Position numbers and translations under genes: made by a program. A stretch of 64,000 bases of DNA from NCBI GenBank assembly GCA_039707465.1, contig CM077643.1, positions 47,524,605 to 47,588,604 on the forward strand, read 5' to 3'. Positions 44,985 through 55,369 of this stretch are shown here, piece after piece. Position 1 is the first letter of the stretch. Each line of letters begins with the position of its first letter. Origin of the DNA: Rhabdophis nuchalis. Lineage: Eukaryota; Chordata; Lepidosauria; Squamata; Natricidae. The notes under the pieces are model-generated. The model searched no databases, was not told where the DNA came from, and saw only the letters and a list, made by a program, of their open reading frames with translations.

Positions 44985-45345
44985 CAAAGGTGCTTTTTCA
45001 GGAGGCAACTGGACTTTCTGGTTTTTTCTTTGAAGACTTTTGGTTCTCATCCAAGAAGCTTCTGGCAGGATGGTGGGGAATGGAAGGATCTATATTCCTT
45101 GCAGACAGCTAGTCATTTGCATCCTTTTAGAGAGTCATTGAGGCCACTTGGAGGTCTAACTATGTCCTCAGGGTCACCTGAGTAGTGCAAATGACTGTGG
45201 CAACTTCTTGGCTGCTGGATGTTTTCTGCCCTGTGTCTCTTCACTGTTGAAGACAGGTGCAGGCTGTTGGGGATGAGTCTGTGTTGTCTGCATGTCAAAC
45301 TGAAGCGCAAATGGTTCCTGTTGTCTTCCACAGGCACTCAAAATG
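44985..45345 (-). mobile_element. Penelope-like repeat fragment
   Basis: Minus strand: a remnant coding stretch (CRQHRLIPNSLHLSSTVKRH), CAGGTGACCCTGAGGACATA, GCCTCAATGACTCTC, then GAAGCTTCTTGGATGAGA and the end AGTTGCCTCCTGAAAAAGCA. The GAAACGTC box is mutated (CAAAAGTC). Confidence 0.5.
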
Positions 45346-46380
45346 TCTGATTTATTGATTTATTCAAAGATCCTGTTGTTTGTTTTCTTGGTTGTCCATG
45401 GTCTTACCAGGAATCTTCTCCAACATCCAAAGTCCAAAAGCATCCATACTCTTCCTATACTGTTTCTTCCAAAATCCAACTTGGGCTTCCATAGAGTGTC
45501 ACCGGGAATTCCATGGCTTGCACAAGTTCTGATCTTTGGAACTATAAACATATTACAATATTTGAATCTCTTCCAATGCTTTCATGGCTGCTCTACTGTG
45601 GCATATTTCTTGATGGCTTGTCTCTTTACTGTTGATGGTTGATCCTAAAAGGAAGAAGCTGTCCACCACTTGGATGTCTCCATTGCCAATAAGGCTGGCT
45701 GTTGTATCCGTGGTCATTAGTTTGCGTACTTTATATCTAATTTTAGTCCCATGTTCCCACTGTGCTCTTTGACTAATTAGTATGACTAATATAATTTATT
45801 GTCATTGTGATAACTTTTCATACTTTTCTCTGGTTACAACAACCTTTGCAAAAAAAATAAAGGTTGGGTCTAAGCTAAGATTTCCCACCTTCATGGTCCT
45901 CTGTGCAGACGGCTGCTCCTAAGAGGTGCCTTTAATCTTTTAACTTTTTTCCCTCCTCCTGCAACAATTTACAACTTGCAGCATTTGAGCACCCTCTAGT
46001 GGCAAATCAGCAGAGTAGACAGTACAGTAAAAAAAAAAAAGCCTGCTAAGGTGATCAATTAACTACAAAAAGGGGGAGAAAGATGCATTACTACCCCCAA
46101 AGGAAATGTGGTGTATTTGCATAAATATTGCAAATACTGATTTATATGTAGAGATGAACATTTGAAAATCATTTGTATTGTATAAGTGGGGAAATGGTCT
46201 GCCTTATTAAAGCAGGAAAGGTTATTACTGTTCCCCAGCAGTCCAGGGACAATTGTTATCTCCAACAAAGGAGTTGCATGGGTTCATCTTAGGTAAGCAG
46301 GGGTAAATAGAATCCAGGGACATCTTGCACCAATTACAGGGTTTTCTCAATTGAGAAACCTTCATTCTATGCAATTAGAC
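45346..46380. other. Intergenic, unassigned
   Basis: No gene. The stretch 45346-45780 reads like an old retroelement or processed-sequence remnant but I cannot name it. Confidence 0.3.
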
Positions 46381-46447
46381 CAGCGTTTCTCAAACTCTAC
46401 TTTAAGATATATGGACTTCAGTTACCAAAAGTTTCCAAGTTTGAGAG
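46381..46447. mobile_element. Foldback hAT MITE, split near its right end by an LTR
   Basis: Starts CAGCGTTTCTCAAACTC and returns as CCAAGTTTGAGAG. Left flank AATTAGAC has central TA. The right end continues as AGAGAAC after the LTR at 46448-46979. Confidence 0.6.
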
Positions 46448-46979
46448 TGATGGAAGGAATGTCCTTCTGGGTTCGGCTCCAAGTGGGGAAGAAGACACTG
46501 GAGACATGGCGGCTGCTTGGAAAGATGGTTTAATGGTGGACAGGACCACATGGCTTGAGTCCTGAACAGAAAAGGTGCTCACATGCTTCGATGTTGGTGG
46601 ACAGGAAGAGAAGGGCTGAGCAAGGGGCTTGCAGGGCTTTTTATCAACTGTTCGGCCCCACCTATCTGTTTCTTGTTCCTGTGTAAGAACTGTACTCTGA
46701 TTGGTTGCCAGGCTCCCATGGGCTGAGTCCAGGTTTGGTAAGCCAGTCATACCTTAATCCCATGACTCTGGAGCTGAAGGGGAGAACTCTTTATTATGTA
46801 AAGTGGACTAGCTCAGGCTTCTTAATGGCCCATTGAGAAAGGGGGTGGGGGCAGGAGGCTGCAGGAAACAAAACATGTTTCTTCCTTTTCACATCTAGGG
46901 AAATATAATATTCTGCCTTTGCAATATTTCCTAGAGTATTTCATTTTTCTGGGAGAGGGATGGGTGATAACTTTCCACA
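46448..46979 (-). mobile_element. Probable solo LTR of an endogenous retrovirus-type element, 532 bp
   Basis: On the minus strand it begins TGTGGAAAG and ends CCTTCCATCA (TG...CA). A 4-bp duplication AGAG flanks it (46444-46447, 46980-46983). Promoter-like GATAAAAAG is at 46645-46637 and ATTAAA poly(A) signal at 46534-46529, in the right order. A CCAAT-like CAACCAATCAG lies upstream. No gag, pol or env nearby, so it is an internal-recombination remnant. Confidence 0.6.
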
Positions 46980-47137
46980 AGAGAACAAAGCTAATGCTAG
47001 ACATGTGTGCTATTCTTAAACATAGCTCAGAAACTTCCCAAGGAACCCATTGCAGCAGCCTACTTACTACCATAGCACATATACATTGATTTGGTGTTAC
47101 TGTATTACACCAGTAGTAGTATTTACCAGTAGTAAAA

Positions 47138-47438
47138 AGGGACGTGGTGATTCAGTGGCTAAGACACTGAGCTTGTCGATCAGAAGGTTGGCAGTTTGGC
47201 GGTTCAAATCCCTAGCACCGCACGATGGAGTGAGCTTCCGTTACTTGTCCCAGCTTCTGCCAGTTCGAAAACACATAAAAAATGCAAGTAGAAAAATAGG
47301 AAGCACCTTTGGGGGGAAGGTAACAGCAGAGACGTCTTCAGACAGCGCTGGCTTTTTGCCTTTGAAACTGAGATGAGCACCGCCCCCTAGAGTCGGGAAC
47401 AACTAGCACAAATGTGCGAGGGGAACCTTTACCTTTAC
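47138..47438 (+). mobile_element. Sauria-type SINE, internally deleted
   Basis: Head GATTCAGTGGCTAAGACACT and GGTTCAAATCCCTAGCACC; middle AAAAAATGCAAGTAGAAAAA; tail CCCCTAGAGTCGGGAACAAC. It lacks about 50 bp between GGTAACAGC and AGAGACGTC that other copies carry (the GCATTTAGTCATGCC block). Confidence 0.85.
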
Positions 47439-47595
47439 CTATTACAGCAGTGTAGTGCTTTGGTGTAATACTGGTTACTACACCAAATAAATGGATTATC
47501 CAGAGGCTTCCAGGCCTAACTGCTTAGTCGCTGGGCTATTTTAGTGGGCTGTGGGAATAACTTTGAGAAACAGGATGAAGCACCACAACCTAGAC

Positions 47596-47730
47596 CAGAG
47601 GTCTGCAAAGTCGGCTCTTTTAAGACTGGTGGACTTCAACTCCCAGAGTTCCCCAGCCAGCATAGCTGGCTGGGGAATTCTGGGAGTTGAAGTCCACCAG
47701 TCTTAAAAGAGCCGACTTTGCAGACCCCTG
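47596..47730. mobile_element. Foldback hAT MITE, 135 bp
   Basis: Ends CAGAGGTCTGCAAAG and CTTTGCAGACCCCTG, arms nearly perfect; perfect duplication ACCTAGAC (47588-47595, 47731-47738). Confidence 0.92.
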
Positions 47731-47833
47731 ACCTAGACAACCATCTGATGAGAGAAATCCGAGTCTAAAGCAGGAATGGGGGGGGGGGTGGAGAGAAAGC
47801 ACATCAAAATTGACAACCTCATGTTCTCTAGAA

Positions 47834-47904
47834 CAGGGATCGCCAACCTTGGCAACTTTAAGTCTGGCAGACTTCAACTCCCAGAATTCCCCAGCCAGCT
47901 AGAC
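47834..47904. mobile_element. Foldback hAT MITE, left arm only
   Basis: CAGGGATCGCCAACCTTGG through CCCAGAATTCCCCAGCCAGC, preceded by CTCTAGAA (central TA). The right arm is missing. Confidence 0.7.
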
Positions 47905-48150
47905 CCTTAAGGCAGGGGAGGGAAGAAGCGCTTTCAGACTTTAAGAATTCTACAGCTGCACTTATAATGAAGATAGTATTAGTATTCTTAGTTTTTGTTT
48001 CCTGGTCTGGACTACCTTGAAGGGCTGGCCTTCCTACAGAACCATCTGTTCCAGTCAGATGTTGTCCCACTCATATGGTTTTCCCTGAGTGTCCCCAATC
48101 CATGTGATGTGAAGTGGATGGAGGCCTAGTTAGCAGGGGTCCGCCTAAGG

Positions 48151-48206
48151 CAGGGGTCTGCAAAGAAGTCCACCAGTCTTAAAAGAGCCAACTTTGCAGA
48201 CCCCTG
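48151..48206. mobile_element. Minimal foldback hAT MITE, 56 bp
   Basis: Both ends (CAGGGGTCTGCAAAG, CTTTGCAGACCCCTG) remain, but most of the left arm is gone, the two pieces joining as AAAGAAGTCCACCAG. Perfect duplication GCCTAAGG (48143-48150, 48207-48214). Confidence 0.9.
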
Positions 48207-48869
48207 GCCTAAGGGATTGCCCCACACTGTGGAATGATAGGCTTTCTGCAGTTTTGGCGCCTCCCTCTCCCCCCCCCTCCAGCTTTCTGAAAGCATTTGC
48301 TTGCTAATGGTGGTGTTAGGTTGACTTATTCTATCCTAATTTTGTTTTTAATGAATTATTATAGGATTTTGATTGGGATTTTAGTTCTTTGTTTGTAGAT
48401 TGTCTTCCTGTATGCTGATGTTATTGTATGCCTAGAGTCTTTGAAGGGAGCATTACATAGATTGCTGTATAAATAAATAAGCAAACTTCCAGATCAATTT
48501 TCTTTTCTGATGCTTCTTTATCTTTAAATGGGATTAGGGCTAGATTGCTCTTAAAACGGAGGATCATCCTCTAGCAAGTCGGGATTGTGGCCACCATAAT
48601 CACTTCTTTTCAACAGCTTTGATTTTTTTTAATTCATCCTATTAATATGACTAATATTAATACAAATAAATGTAAACAATTAGGGAGTCATTTGGAATAG
48701 TTGAAGCATATACAAGAGTAGTAGCAATTGACATTACATCCTTGTAACAGGCAAGGATCTAAATCTTAGCTGTTGCAGATAAGGTATGGCAACCCAATGA
48801 AGCCATGTAGATATTATGTGAGGGAAAATGGAGGCAACCTCGATGAAGGACTTTATGGAGCCCCTAAAA
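48207..48869. other. Intergenic, unassigned
   Basis: A LINE-tail-like block (about 48411-48480, TGCTGTATAAATAAATAAGC) and otherwise nothing recognised. Confidence 0.35.
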
Positions 48870-48931
48870 CCGTGTTTCTCAACCTTCTAAAGTTCCTATC
48901 TATTTAAATTTCACAAGTTTGAGAAACACTG
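48870..48931. mobile_element. Minimal foldback hAT MITE, 62 bp
   Basis: Ends CCGTGTTTCTCAACC and AGTTTGAGAAACACTG; flanks CCCTAAAA and CACTAAAT agree at 6 of 8 with central TA. Confidence 0.72.
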
Positions 48932-49094
48932 CACTAAATGAACACTGACAACTGAGTCCTGGATCTGTAAAATGTAACGTGAGAGAAGGAAAGTCACAAA
49001 CACACAAACACCCCTTTGATCCTCTTGGTTGTACATAGGAGAGCTCAGGGTGACACTCTGGTGGCACCCAATATTTTGTTACTATACCCTAAGG

Positions 49095-49229
49095 CAGGGT
49101 TCTCCAACCTTTGCAACTTTAAGTCTGAAGGACTTCAGCTCCCAGACTTCTCCAGCCAGCAAAGCTGGCTGGAGAATTCTGGGAGCTGAAGTCCTTCAGA
49201 CTTAAAGTTACAAAGGTTGGAGACCCCTG
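49095..49229. mobile_element. Foldback hAT MITE, 135 bp
   Basis: Ends CAGGGTTCTCCAACC and GGTTGGAGACCCCTG; flanks CCCTAAGG and CCCTACAG (6 of 8, central TA). Confidence 0.85.
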
Positions 49230-49237
49230 CCCTACAG

Positions 49238-49306
49238 CAGTGTTTTTCAAACTTCACAACTTTAGAAGATCTGGACTTCAGGTCCCAGAATTCTTCAGCC
49301 ATTCAG
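49238..49306. mobile_element. Foldback hAT MITE, left arm
   Basis: CAGTGTTTTTCAAACTTC to CCCAGAATTCTTCAGCC. It begins exactly 8 bp after the previous MITE; the CCCTACAG between them serves as flank of both. Confidence 0.65.
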
Positions 49307-49390
49307 CAAAATAAGGCCCTCTGTGTTTTTATATTGTATTTTGATTACCATTTTGTTTGTGTTTAACAGTTTTATAATCTACCCAGAGTA

Positions 49391-49737
49391 CAGGTAATCT
49401 TCAATTTACAATAGTTCATTTAGTGACCGTTCAAAGTTACAACAGCACCGAAAAAAGTGACTTATGACCACTTTTCACACTTACAACTTTTGCAGCATCC
49501 CCATGGTCATGTGATCAAAATGCAGACACTTGGCAACTGATTCATATTTATGACGATCGCTCTGTCCCAGGGTCATGTGATTTCTTTTTGCAACCTTCTG
49601 ACAAGCAAAGGAAAGGCAAGCTAGATTCAATTAACAACAGTTACTAATGTAACACCTGCAGTTATTCACTGAACAACTGTCTCACTTAGCAACAGAAATT
49701 TTGGGCTCAATTACACTCGTAAATCAAGAACTACCTG
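49391..49737. mobile_element. Tc1/mariner-type MITE (CAGGTAGTCC family), 347 bp
   Basis: Ends CAGGTAATCTTCAATTTAC and GTAAATCAAGAACTACCTG; left TA at 49389-49390, right TA mutated to TG. Internal blocks as in 42356-42730. Confidence 0.8.
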
Positions 49738-49924
49738 TGATATACTTAAGACAGGAATAATAGTAATAATGCTAACAACTCAGAGAAGATTTTGGAAGTT
49801 ATGAACACATATAAGAAGAAAGATCCAAGGGCCATCAAGCATTTCTTGTATCCTTTAAACCACCATCGTTTTTTTAAGAATAGCCCAATACTAAAGCTGG
49901 ATTTCAAATGCTGATGGGATAGAG

Positions 49925-50296
49925 CAGGGGTCCCCAATCCCCGGTCCGTGGACTGGTGCCGGTCCGTGGCTTGATAGGAACCGGGCCGCATGGCCGGAGA
50001 GGAGGAGGAGGGGGCAGCCCCCTGGGCAGAGCGCACGCTGGATGCGGGAGAGCACAGGCGCGGCCGTTCGCACCGTTGGAGGCCCTAGAGGGCCGAGTGA
50101 GCCGACTCCCCCCGCGTGCGCATGCGAATGCGCGGCCGTTCGTGCCATTGGAAGCCCTAGAGGGCCGAGTGAGCTGACTCCCCCGCGTGCGCATGCGCCG
50201 CCTGTTCCCCCTTCTTCCCGCCCGCTCATCCTCTATGCCAGCCGGTCCGCAGAATGTTCTTTAAAATGAAACCGGTCCCTGGTGCAAAAAAGGTTG
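49925..50296. mobile_element. CpG-rich hAT element, 372 bp
   Basis: Left end CAGGGGTCCCCAATCCCCGG; right part GAAACCGGTCCCTGGTGC then AAAAAAGGTTG, which lacks the last bases of the inverted end. GGATAGAG flanks both sides (49917-49924, 50297-50304), TA-centred. Contains a tandem duplication of about 72 bp (50061-50132, 50133-50203), each with TGCGCATGCG. Confidence 0.78.
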
Positions 50297-50309
50297 GGAT
50301 AGAGTGCCG

Positions 50310-52160
50310 TTTTATTTATTTATTTATTTATTTGATTTAGAAAATTTATAGTGCCACCTACTTACACATGGCAACTCAAGACGGCTTCCATAGATATAAG
50401 AACACCGTATAAAAAAAGAAAAAATAATAAAAAGAAAAATAATAAAATAATACCCACCACCCCTTCCCAGCAAACAACACACATTTACACAAACCATTTA
50501 ATGGGCTCCATCCCGTTCTGGGTTCCTCAGGCCACTGGCAGAATGAAGCCTTCAGCGCCTTCTGGATGAGAGTTAGAGTCGAGGCCATTCTAATCTTGGG
50601 GGGGAGAATGATGTTCCAGAGGGAGGGAGCCACTACAGAGAAGACCCTTTTTCTGGGTCCCACCAGGTGTATCTCCCTTTTATCCAACCAGGGTGGATAA
50701 AAATCAATGATTTTTTTTAAAAAATCAAACAAATTGGATTTTTTAAATTTAAATCAGATTTTTTTATATAAAATGCTTTTTGAGGAAAATATATTACCAT
50801 CCAAAGGTTATTCCATCATGAAATAAAGATTAGCTTTTTAATTATGTAGAATAAGGCTGTATACGTTTAATTTTTTTGGTAAATAAATTCCATTAATCCA
50901 TTCACAATGTCATGCTCTTCCAGAGGTTTTTGTAAGATTATTGGGCAGTTTCTCTGCCTACAAGATATTATCATAGATGCTTGGTTTACTTTTGCAGTTC
51001 TCAAAACTGAATTTGACTCAGGAGAGATCATGTGCCTCTTCTTCACAGCAAAAATGTTATAACATGAACAGAGTTGAAAAAAAGACCTTAATCCTAACTT
51101 CTACAAACCTATGAATACAGAATCCACCCCTTCAGTGCTAAGTTTCAAGAAGTTCAGTGAATAGAATAGAAACAATATTTTTCTGATTGTTTGGAGTGGA
51201 ATAGATCTGCACAAGAAGAAATTGAAACTAAGTGTGAGGAGGAAGGGGCAAGCAGACAAGCAGTACTACAAAATGAAAGTCTAAGTTTCTTGAAATATAT
51301 ATATTTTGTTTAGCCAAACTAGTTAACAAACATGGATGTTTATTTAAGCAAATAACATATGCTGTAATGTTATTGTTTCACTTAAATAAATCTATTTAAA
51401 TTGTTATTATTAAGGTAATGATTATTTTTCTCCTTCCTAAGTACAATAGAAAAGTTGTCCAAATATGAATGATTAACCTATTAAACTGGGGATAAAAAAA
51501 CTAATATGAAAAGTTGTTATTCTAAAAATCTTCATCTACTTGCATATTATAAATTATGCCAGCAAGAATTAGTCTTTATGTAGAAAACTATGATTTAAAT
51601 CAAGCTTTTTTACTAGTGATTTAAATCGTGATTTAAATCAAGTTGATTTAAATCACCCTGCCGGCAACAGATGGTTCCTCAAACAACCTGGTCCCAAGTC
51701 ATGAAGGGCTTTAAAGGTGATAACCAGCACCTTGAATTACACCCAGAAGCAAATTGGCAGCCAATGCAGCTCTCGCAGGTGAAGGTGATACACGTGCAAA
51801 CCGAGGTCTGGACAAAACCATGCGGGCTGCTGCATTTTGCACCAATTGGAACTTCTGGATGCTCTTCAAGGGCAGCCCCATTTTGTTCTCAGTTTGCCTT
51901 CTGCTGCCAGAAGAAAATTTCAAAAGGTGATAAGACAGACATCCTAAGCCCTGAGGTTATGCTAAGAGGGGCTTCTTTCTTGCCCGCATTTGCAAGTACA
52001 CCAGGTGGAATGGAGGTGAGGGGGGCGGGGTAGGTGAAGTAAACAAGATATTTGTAAAGCAATTTCAAACCCAGCTGGAGAACGGCATCTCTCCCAAACA
52101 ACTGCAGCTGTGTGTACTCAGCAAGGTGTCTTTTTCCAGCCGGGAGTCTGTTGCAGCTTT
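50310..52160 (-). mobile_element. LINE 3' part (SVAGP family), split by the 972-bp element
   Basis: 50310-50688 is the (TTTA)n tail and 3' UTR plus the last ORF part (TTCCAGAGGGAGGGAGCCAC). 51661-52160 continues upstream: CACCTTGAATTACACCCAGA, GGCAGCCAATGCAGCTCTCG, TTCAAGGGCAGCCCCATTTT. The minus-strand frame carries QLVQNAAARMVLSRPRF, a motif of L2-group LINEs. Exact ends uncertain. Confidence 0.6.
50689..51660. mobile_element. TTTAAATC-rich hAT-like element, 972 bp (inverse of 38630-39593)
   Basis: Starts CAGGGTGGATAAAAATCAAT and ends GATTTAAATCACCCTG. Flanks TATCCAAC and CCGGCAAC share only CAAC plus one C, so the duplication is eroded. Blocks such as TATTCACTGAACTTCTTGAA (minus) are kept with the first copy. 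Confidence 0.8.
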
Positions 52161-52960
52161 TCTCCTGAGACCCAGTTTAGAGGAGAAGCCGAAGATAACA
52201 CAGAGAGAGAGAGAATAATGCCGAGAGCAAATTCTCTTCACCCATGGCATTGTCATTACAAACTCCAATGAGCACAGTTATTGCAAATAAATAAAAACAA
52301 TGGACCAGAACCAGTTTTACATAAGAAAATACAGAAATACCATCCAATTAGGCCTAAGCTTCTGTCAAACCCTTTCTTTTGTCCCTCAGGTGATAAGGAT
52401 AATAGGAAAACACTTGAGGCCACACTTCAGGGTGGAATGTCGGGGGCGGCAGACAGCAGTAGTTGGAAAACTTGCAAGCCAATCGCGAAACAAAAGATAT
52501 TCCAACTTAAATAGGTTTAATAGCCCTTCTGTATTTACCTGGAGTTCTGGAAAGGGCAGCTCTGGGATGGCTTCTAAGGGTTTTGTGTATTTTATTTACC
52601 ATACTCTTCACAATTCTTGGTGAACACCAAGACAATGCAAGTTGTCTAAGGTGAGTCCTTTCCATGCATTTGAGTAGGCAAGTTTGAGAATGGATAAAAT
52701 CTGGTACTTGCCATTTTTCACCCCACTAGGAAAAGGTACGTTGCTCTTTAGTTAACAAACAGCAATCGAAAGGGAAAAAAATATCGAATGCAACCACAAA
52801 TATAAATGCTTCCATTTCAGACGAGAGGCTTAAGGGAGGCGAGCAAACCCACAGCATTCCTCCATCAGAGGCTAGTGGCAGCACTTGGCAAATACTCAAT
52901 ATTGCTTTTTTAATTTCTATATTTTCAGTGTAACTAGAAAAAAGACTGGTTGGCATTTAA
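52161..52960. other. Intergenic, unassigned
   Basis: No gene or named repeat; short GA run at 52201-52213. Confidence 0.35.
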
Positions 52961-53335
52961 CAATGATGGGATTCAAATAATTTAACAACCGTTTCTCTAC
53001 CCTAATGACCAGCTGGGTAGTTGTGTAGGTGGGGCTCAGGGGTCATGTGATTGGGTGGGTGTGGCCAACTCAACGTCACTCACTTCGGTGGGCGCTTTGC
53101 CTTAGCTGTTACAATGTAATCAGGGTTAACCGGAGAGGCAGTTTCTGTAAGCAGGGCAATAAAGATGAGGCTAGAAACACCAGAATGTTTCCTTCCTGCC
53201 TTCCTTACAGGATTAGCCCTGTAAAGTAGGGAAAAACAAAATGAGATTTCTTCCAACAACTGGTTCTCCAAACAGCTTAGAAAGTTAACAACCGGTTGTC
53301 CCGAATAGGTGCGAACTGGCTGAATACCACCACTG
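52961..53335. mobile_element. hAT-like MITE (CAGTGGTGGGATTC family), 375 bp
   Basis: Starts CAATGATGGGATTCAAATAA and ends GAATACCACCACTG; typical interior GTGTGGCCAACTCAACGTCA and TTAACAACCGGTTG. No clear duplication. Confidence 0.72.
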
Positions 53336-53355
53336 CAAACACATTTCGTTCTAAG

Positions 53356-53469
53356 CAGTGTTTCTCAGCCTTAACAACTTTAAGAAATATGAACTTTAAA
53401 CTCCCAGAATTCCCCAGGCAGCATTCAGAAATCCACACTTCCTTAAAGTTGCAAGATTGACAAAACCTG
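53356..53469. mobile_element. Foldback hAT MITE (CAGTGTTTCTCAAC family)
   Basis: Ends CAGTGTTTCTCAGCC and AAGATTGACAAAACCTG; centre ACTCCCAGAATTCCCCAGG. Duplication eroded. Confidence 0.68.
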
Positions 53470-53704
53470 TTCGAAAGAAAGGAGGGTTGCTTTTTATAAT
53501 GCAAAATAAAATTATTCCATTTTCACCTCTATCGCTCTGAGATATTTTAGCACAATTCCTCCATCAATGCAAATGTGGTAGACCAGTTTGTGCAGCTAAA
53601 TTCTTCTTAGATCAACATTTTAAAACTTTCCAGTGCATCTGTCCACTTAGCATGCCTTTCTATGCAACAGGCAGTTTTTACTCCCTGAAAATGCATGGCA
53701 AGGG

Positions 53705-53838
53705 GAGTGTTTTTCAGACTTAGCAACTTTAAGGCGTGTGGATTTTAGCTCCCAGAATTCCCCAGACGGCATGTGGGCTGGAGAATTCTGGAAGTTGAAG
53801 TCCACACATCTTAAAATTGCCCAGGTTAAGGAACACTA
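53705..53838. mobile_element. Foldback hAT MITE (CAGTGTTTCTCAAC family)
   Basis: Arms GTGTGGATTTTAGCTCCC and GGAAGTTGAAGTCCACAC form the palindrome; ends mutated. Confidence 0.7.
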
Positions 53839-54510
53839 CTCAGGACAGTTGATGGAGAGACTTGGTGAGCATATATAAAATGCGTTGTTCTTCCATTGTG
53901 CCACTTTAACGTTGGAACTGGCTCAGAAAACTAATTTAGCCTATTTTCAAATGCTACCCTGATAATATCTGGGGGGGAAATGTGAAGTATGAAGTCTGTG
54001 ATTTTTTTTTAAAGTTTGGATGTTTTCAGTGAGTCTATACTTGGTTAAATACTGTGCCATCCTCTTGCTATTGTTTTTTTTTTCTTTTTAATTACACTGT
54101 TGTGGTTGCATTTTGGCTTCTTAGGTTCATTGCTGTGAATGGTCCATTTCAGAAAAGTTATTTCTTTAGGCCATCATTAGGAATTGTTCTCCTGAACCCC
54201 CAACCTTTAGAAAATAAAATCTTGCTGAGCTCAGTCTCTCTATATTCTCTCCAGAAAGATACTTCTGCACTGATAATATCCCTTTGGGGTCTGGAGTAGA
54301 ATGTAAAGTTCCTTTGATTTCCCGAGGCCTTTTAAGAACAATTAACCATGAGTTAATTAGTTTTCATCCTACTTTTACAGTGTTTCCTCTAAGCTTTGTA
54401 CCGCAGGAGTTCTTTATTCAAGTTCATCATCGTTTAATGTGTTTGCCTTGAAGTAGCCCTGGTAAAAGTTTTATTTCAGAAATGGACTACACCGTCATAC
54501 CTCTGGGATT

Positions 54511-54790
54511 ATAGAATAACAGTTGGAAGGGACCTTAGAGATCATCTAATCCAGTGTTTCTCAACTTTGGCTACTTGAAGATGTCTGGACTTCAACTCCC
54601 AGAATTCCCCAGCCAGCGGATGCTGGCTAGGGAATTCTGGGAGTTGAAGTCCAGACATCTTCAAGTGGTCAAGGTTGAGAAACACTGATTTAATCCAACC
54701 CCGATTCAAGCAGGAGACCTTATTCCATCCTGGACAAATGGCTGTCCAATCTCTGTTCAACCTTGGCACTCGACTGCTTCAAAAATCATT
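54511..54790 (-). mobile_element. CR1 LINE 3' end, interrupted by a foldback MITE
   Basis: Blocks 54511-54551 (GTTGGAAGGGACCTTAGAGA) and 54688-54790 (AATCCAACCCCGATTCAAGC, CTGGACAAATGGCTGTCCAA) are consecutive in other CR1 copies. Confidence 0.82.
54552..54687. mobile_element. Foldback hAT MITE, 136 bp, nested in CR1
   Basis: Ends CAGTGTTTCTCAACTTTGG and AAGGTTGAGAAACACTG with arms of about 60 bp; flanks ATCTAATC and ATTTAATC (7 of 8, TA-centred). Confidence 0.9.
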
Positions 54791-55361
54791 GAATTCTTTA
54801 TTTGACGCATTTTAAAGCAGAAATCTTGTCCCCAGCACTTGTCTTTCTCCCATTAGTGAAAGTGCAAGAACTTGCTGACATGAACTTCCTCATAACTTCT
54901 TCAGCTGAAATAGCAGGTCATGTGGTAAGTCCCCTGATTTTCTCGGTACCCGTTGGGTTTAATATTCATCGTGTCTTCCAGAATGAATTACTGGAAGGTA
55001 CCACTGTATATCAAATGCATAAGGAAGGAGAAAAGCAGTCTAAATAAAACAAAGCATCATCTACGATGCAGTGCAAATACAGACATTGGCACCAACAGAA
55101 GAATGATTCCAACAAAAGACAATACCTGTAGCTCAGAGTTGAACTGCAGACTTTGGTGCTCTCTGAACTTGGTTGTTTGTCCTGATAATGTTATTTAGTT
55201 GGGTAACAAAACATCGGCAAGAAAACAACCAAGTCTCAAAACACCAAGGACTCCACAAAAGAATGATTGTCGGTGGTAGTAAAAACATACCAGTAACTTT
55301 TTCATTTCTGGTTTTCCTCAAGTGTTACTTCACAGTGTGGGTTTTAACAGATTTGTACACT
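54791..55361. other. Intergenic, unassigned
   Basis: The stretch 55195-55300 (GGGTAACAAAACATCGGCAA, CAACCAAGTCTC, AAACACCAAGGACTCCACAA) resembles the distal part of a LINE or Penelope-like repeat, but I cannot name it. Confidence 0.3.
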
Positions 55362-55369
55362 GCTTAGAG

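Noticed and set aside
50061..50203. A gene promoter CpG island at 50 kb
   Set aside because: The CpG-rich DNA is bounded by hAT ends and a target duplication; no exon or splice donor nearby. Kept only as a finding about a transposon-borne CpG block.
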